Of a DNA stretch of 64,000 nucleotides, positions 60,061 to 64,000 are shown one piece after another. Under the pieces are notes generated by a model, which worked only from the letters and a program-made list of their open reading frames with translations, was not told the DNA's origin and made no database searches. The translations under genes and the position numbers were made by a program. Source of the stretch: Pseudisothecium myosuroides (lineage: Eukaryota; Streptophyta; Bryopsida; Hypnales; Lembophyllaceae); NCBI GenBank assembly GCA_951799445.1, contig OX637296.1:2232001-2296000 (forward strand), given 5' to 3'. The first letter of the stretch is position 1, and each line of letters begins with the position of its first letter.

Positions 60061-61085
60061 AGTTCAGAGATGGGGATCATTTATACTGCATCTTGTTTAC
60101 TTTTGTATATTGGTAGTTGGTAGAGCTATAGCTGGGAAGCTGTGCAACAGCATTCGAGCATCATTCCAGTGTAAGTAAATGACCTTGAAAACAATGAAAC
60201 CAATTCATGCCACCAGTTGTTGTTTTTTCCATTTTTCCAGGGAGTTTCATCATCAGTGCAGAACTTTGTTCAAGTAGGCTGATGGTTCCTAAGAATCAGA
60301 GGAAAGGGACACAACAATCAGCCAACAAGTTTCCAAGGTTTTACAAACCAAGTTTGAAAGCTTACGGTTGGATACATGGTGATTTTTTACATGTCATGTC
60401 AGCAAAATTAACTACAAGCTGAAGCCCTTGATACCCCTACAATGACTTGCAAAGGCACCATCAGGAACTTCAGGCCATGTGAATATGGTGCATTGAACCA
60501 GTATCACGATAATTTGGTGCCAACCTCCAAGCCAACTCAGTTTGAAAGATGACTCCAAAATGGCATTGAAATGGCCTCTGCTATTTTAAAAAAAAAATAC
60601 CAAAATAATCTGGCCCAACTTTTCTGATGACTGCCTTATTGTGGAATTATGTTATGTCATGTGTTTATTAGTTTTAGTTTTAGTTTTTTCTTTTTCTTTT
60701 TTTTCTTTTTTCTTAAAACTTTAGTTTTAGTTTTTCGAAGGAGTTTGGACTGGCTCTTCAAATATTCACACAATCACACTAATGATTTTTTCCCCCCTTT
60801 TCAGGGCAAGTTCAACTGCATTGCGAAATTTGAAACTTGTTAATGTTAAACCAGGAGTCTGGGTGCTGTAGCCGAGAAAGCAGCGGACGTCCTTTTTTTC
60901 AAAAAATTTATTCTTATCATAACCTTCAATTGCTTGTACCTTGTAATCAACACTTAAGTCCTTGATATCATGAGCTTGATTTGAGCGCCTTCGAAAGATC
61001 TTTCATTTGACATGCCATCCGTCAACAATCATCAAAAATTTCAAAATCGGATAGCACTGAAGTTTGTGCTTACACCAAAACTTTA
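60061..61085. other. Intergenic, nothing recognised
   Basis: The 71-codon plus-strand frame at 60207 has no motif. Confidence 0.4.
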
Positions 61086-61087
61086 AT

Positions 61088-61792
61088 TTGCTTTGACCCG
61101 TAAAGTCTTATCTCCATGAGAACTTGCTCAAAACTGCCATTTCTATTTCAAAGTGCATAAACTTTAAAATTTGTTTTCTTCTGCATATCTAACCGTAAGA
61201 TTTTGCACTAGACTAGTACATATATGTGTGGAAGAAAAAAGAAACTGCATAGATTGCAAGATATTTGCATTAAAAGTGAAAAAAATAAATTTACACCTTA
61301 CTTGACTACATTTTTTGGCTTTGTATCATCTTAATTTCAAATTCTAATTTTTTTATGTAGAAGAATTGAGTTGACAATCTAGAAACTTTTTTAAAAAAAT
61401 ATAAAAAAAAATTAATTTTCACTCATTAAAAAATTATTAAGTAGGAGTTGGTTCGAGATTACAAGAAAATCAAAACATTAACAACTCTAAAATGGAACTG
61501 CAACACACTATTCTCGACAATGAGATTGTTCTAGCAAAAAGATTTTAACCTTGTGAAAACTTCTTTTTTTTAATTGTGAAAAATTGAGTTCAAAAATGAA
61601 TCTTGTAAGTTATTTTTTCAAGAAGATGCTCTACTTGCCCAAAAAATAAGATTGTCAATAACTTTCACATACCAAACTCCAATAGAATGAATCAAAGCTT
61701 TCCATGAAGATAAAATTAAAATCTATGAGAAACAATTTTTTTAAAATTAAGTTTTTTGTTGTATGTATGGGGTTTTGCCCATTATACCTTAA
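61088..61792. mobile_element. Degenerate TTAA-family element, truncated
   Basis: 'cccgtaaagtc' followed by 'caaaactgccatttctattt' parallels the start of 9460-10400, and its later blocks ('gagattgttctagcaa', 'caagaagatgctct') follow in order. It runs into the next element. Confidence 0.6.
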
Positions 61793-62638
61793 CCCCTAAA
61801 GGCCCATTGTCCCTTCGGGGGACAAATGGGATTTCGGGCAGGTACCTACGGGCTAAAATTTTGTCCAGATTTTTTGAAACTTTTTTTGGAGGTAGAAAAG
61901 CTGATAAGCTTTGTGGGAATATAATTTTTTTCACAATCGGTGCCCGGGAACAAAAATTATGACAAAATAAGCTCAAAATAGGGGACGGCGGGCAGCTCGG
62001 GCAACAATAAAAAATGGAAAATTTTTTATTTTTTTATTTTTAGTATTTTTTTTTTCATAGATTATATTTTTGCCTATCTAGAAAGCTTTGATTCATTTCT
62101 GAATGCTATTTTTGCAATTTTTCAAAAAAAAAAAAAATCTCATTGTTTAGTTTATTTGTTAGAACAATCTCACCATTGGGATTATTGTATTTTAATTCCA
62201 TCTAAAATATATTAATATTTTAGATTTTCCTTCTATCTAGTACCTACTTCTACTTAACAATTTTTTTAGGAATGATAATTAAGTTTTTTTTAATATATTT
62301 TTTTCCCTAGACTCTCAACTCAATTCTCCACTACAAAGATTAAAAGCTCAAAACTCTGTAGTGTAAAAATTTTAAGTTAAAAATGTTCAAAGTCAAAAAA
62401 TCCAGTCCCGCAATGTGCTGAAAAACTTGTTTTTCCCACTTTAAACGCTAATATCTTGCAATCTGTGCGATCAAAAATTCTGAATTTTTTTCCATGCATT
62501 CTCATACTAGTTAGGTATAAGATCCTATGGTTAGATGTGTGAGAAAAACATTTTTCAAATTTTTTTACTCTTTGCTATAGAAATGGCAGTTTTCAGTGTT
62601 TTTGGGCAGAAAAAAGGCCTTGGGCCTTTAGGGGTTAA
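61789..62638. mobile_element. TTAA-family element, 850 bp, complete
   Basis: Ends are TTAACCCCTAAAGGCCC and TTGGGCCTTTAGGGGTTAA, inverted and nearly perfect. It is close to 327-1267 over most of its length. Confidence 0.85.
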
Positions 62639-62832
62639 AAAAGGGCTTTTGGTGCCATAACTTTTGTTCCCAAGCACTGATTGAAATATAAATTATATTT
62701 CCTAAAAGCTAATGTGTTTTTCTATCTTCACAAAAAGTTTCAAGAAATCGTGATGAATATTGAAATCGTAGGAGCGTGCCCAACATCCACTTTGTCTTCC
62801 TAGGAGACAATGGGATTATAGAGGTTATATAT
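62639..62832. mobile_element. Half-copy of a TTAA-family element
   Basis: Reverse complement of the first 190 bp of 42849-43431, ending in 'ggattatagaggtta'. The other half is missing where it meets the preceding element. Confidence 0.55.
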
Positions 62833-63438
62833 GGAATAACCACCTTTAACTTGGTGGATATGGATAGGGTTTGCGTTTGTTTAATTTGATTAGCTTTGAG
62901 GGAAAAAACATCATATTGATTTGGTTTCTAATGTTTGAATGAAGATAATAGACTTATAGATAGGAAATAGTTTTGGTGTTACATTTGTTAGGTGGCAATC
63001 TTTGATTATATTTGATGTTTAAGGATATTTTTGGACGTAGGATAAAAAAAACAAAGAAAACAAAGCTTCTTATTGATGCAATATGCCCTTGCAATTATGT
63101 AGAGATGATTCTATGCTTTTGAAAAAAAAAAAATATCCCTCATCTTCAATGAATCTTCAAAATTAATTTTAATTGTGTTCATCTTGCTTTGTCGCATTTC
63201 ATTAATTTTGAAATTTTATTAAGCAATTAGTTTTTGGAAATGAAAACTACAAAAAAAAATCCTTACAATGAACTGACAAGAAGGGATCCCAATATAAAAT
63301 TAATGAGATTATAGTTTTAAAGGCAAAGTGTGTATTCTATGGGATTGTTATCTTAACTTGTATATCACATTGTATACCTAGGAAAATGACATTCCACTCT
63401 TGTTGAGATCCTGCAAGATTGGGAAAGGCTAAGTTAAC
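62833..63438. other. AT-rich intergenic DNA
   Basis: Nothing recognised. It flanks the retrotransposon insertion. Confidence 0.4.
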
Positions 63439-63637
63439 TGTTGCAAAGGAAGCAGAGCATAGACACAGAAAATATATAATGCAATAAGAAGTTCTCAAAG
63501 TAATAATCATTAGGGTTACATGATCATACATATATAGGAGGTATCACTAGTAGTGTCACTAGTAGTGAGATCTACTTTTTCCTTATCCTAAGTCTCACTT
63601 AACCTAAGTTAACTGGGATCGTTATCTTATCTCAACA
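63439..63637 (-). mobile_element. 3' LTR of a Ty1-copia retrotransposon, 199 bp
   Basis: Read on the minus strand the LTR begins TGTTGAGATAAG at 63637 and ends TTTGCAACA at 63439, with the TG...CA and TGTTG/CAACA inverted tips expected of an LTR. The 5 bp beyond it (63434-63438, TTAAC on the plus strand) should be the target duplication; the partner lies outside the window. Confidence 0.85.
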
Positions 63638-63650
63638 CTCCTCCTCGATC
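63638..63650 (-). other. Polypurine tract of the copia element
   Basis: On the minus strand GGATCGAGGAGGAG immediately precedes the LTR, the usual position of the plus-strand primer site. Confidence 0.75.
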
Positions 63651-63728
63651 CTGGGTTACCTCATTAAAAAACTTAACTGTGACAAAAACCTTTATAAGGA
63701 AAATTCACAGAAAGAAAAAGAGCGTAAC

Positions 63729-64000
63729 CTAATGTGTAATTAGATCTTGAAGAGATCTCATGCCAGCTTCTTGAACCAATCGTTTGTGAGTGTAAGCAGG
63801 GAGTGCCTTTGTAAGTATGTCAGCAATGTTGTTGGAGGATTGAACTTTCTTTACTTCAATTTCTCCTGATTTAATAAGGTCTTGGGTAAATCCAAAGATT
63901 TGTGGACTGATGTGCTTCGTTCGATCAGCCTTGATGAATCCACCTGTAACTTGCGCCACGCATGCTGCATTATCTTCAAAAATCGTTGTCGGTTGTGTAC
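63729..64000 (-). CDS. Copia polyprotein, C-terminal RNase H end (partial)
   Basis: The frame is open from the window edge (IFEDNAACVAQ) to TAG at 63729. It contains the Ty1-copia C-terminal signatures: EDN with the catalytic Asp of RNase H, RTKHISP, NNIADILTKALP and a final GMRSLQDL. The remaining polyprotein and the 5' LTR lie beyond base 64000. No stop interrupts the visible part, so the copy may be fairly young. Confidence 0.9.
   Translation of the reverse strand, partial: TQPTTIFEDNAACVAQVTGGFIKADRTKHISPQIFGFTQDLIKSGEIEVKKVQSSNNIADILTKALPAYTHKRLVQEAGMRSLQDLITH

Noticed and set aside
1..64000. tRNA, rRNA or CRISPR-like arrays
   Set aside because: No cloverleaf, rRNA core or regularly spaced identical repeats were seen. 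The tandem repeats present are intronic, 3' flanking or transposon-internal.

Overview
The window looks like nuclear DNA of a land plant, probably outside the flowering plants. Four intron-rich genes of typical plant families lie in long AT-rich DNA full of short DNA transposons. GT-AG introns, a plant-type acid invertase with its 9-nt mini-exon, an AGC-VIII (DFD-type) kinase and the 3' end of a Ty1-copia element support a plant. Nothing seen fixes the genus. I rebuilt the exons by hand from splice sites and reading phase, so each gene model is inferred but keeps frame throughout.

Layout. Bases 1-22 kb are mostly transposon remnants, with a few orphan coding-like frames and one gene fragment split by a Stowaway-like MITE (17,989-19,230). 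The gene cluster lies at 22.8-40.5 kb: a 2-oxoglutarate/Fe(II) dioxygenase (minus, 15 exons, about 365 aa) is divergent from a membrane-anchored acid invertase (plus, 7 exons, about 670 aa). The invertase is convergent with a sulfite oxidase (minus, 12 exons, about 507 aa). Bases 41-54 kb are again repeat-rich, with one isolated 3'-terminal exon (43,591-43,794) and a 1.6-kb hAT-like inverted array. An AGC-VIII kinase (plus, 4 exons, about 536 aa) occupies 56.1-59.3 kb after a CpG-rich leader. Bases 60-64 kb hold more transposon copies and the 3' end of a copia retrotransposon with a complete 199-bp LTR.

The dominant unexplained structure is a family of about 15 elements bounded by TTAA-CCCCTAAAGG...CCTTTAGGGG-TTAA inverted ends, usually 0.6-0.95 kb, with no visible transposase. 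At three places two members abut and share a single TTAA. Small relatives (230 and 240 bp) carry TTAACCC ends. The TTAA edge recalls piggyBac, Kolobok or Sola3 elements, but one insertion with a readable empty site does not fit a plain 4-bp TTAA duplication.

The named genes do not form a pathway. Invertase hydrolyses sucrose, sulfite oxidase detoxifies sulfite, the kinase belongs to the group that includes auxin-transport regulators (PINOID/D6PK), and the dioxygenase substrate is unknown. No rRNA, tRNA or CRISPR array was seen.
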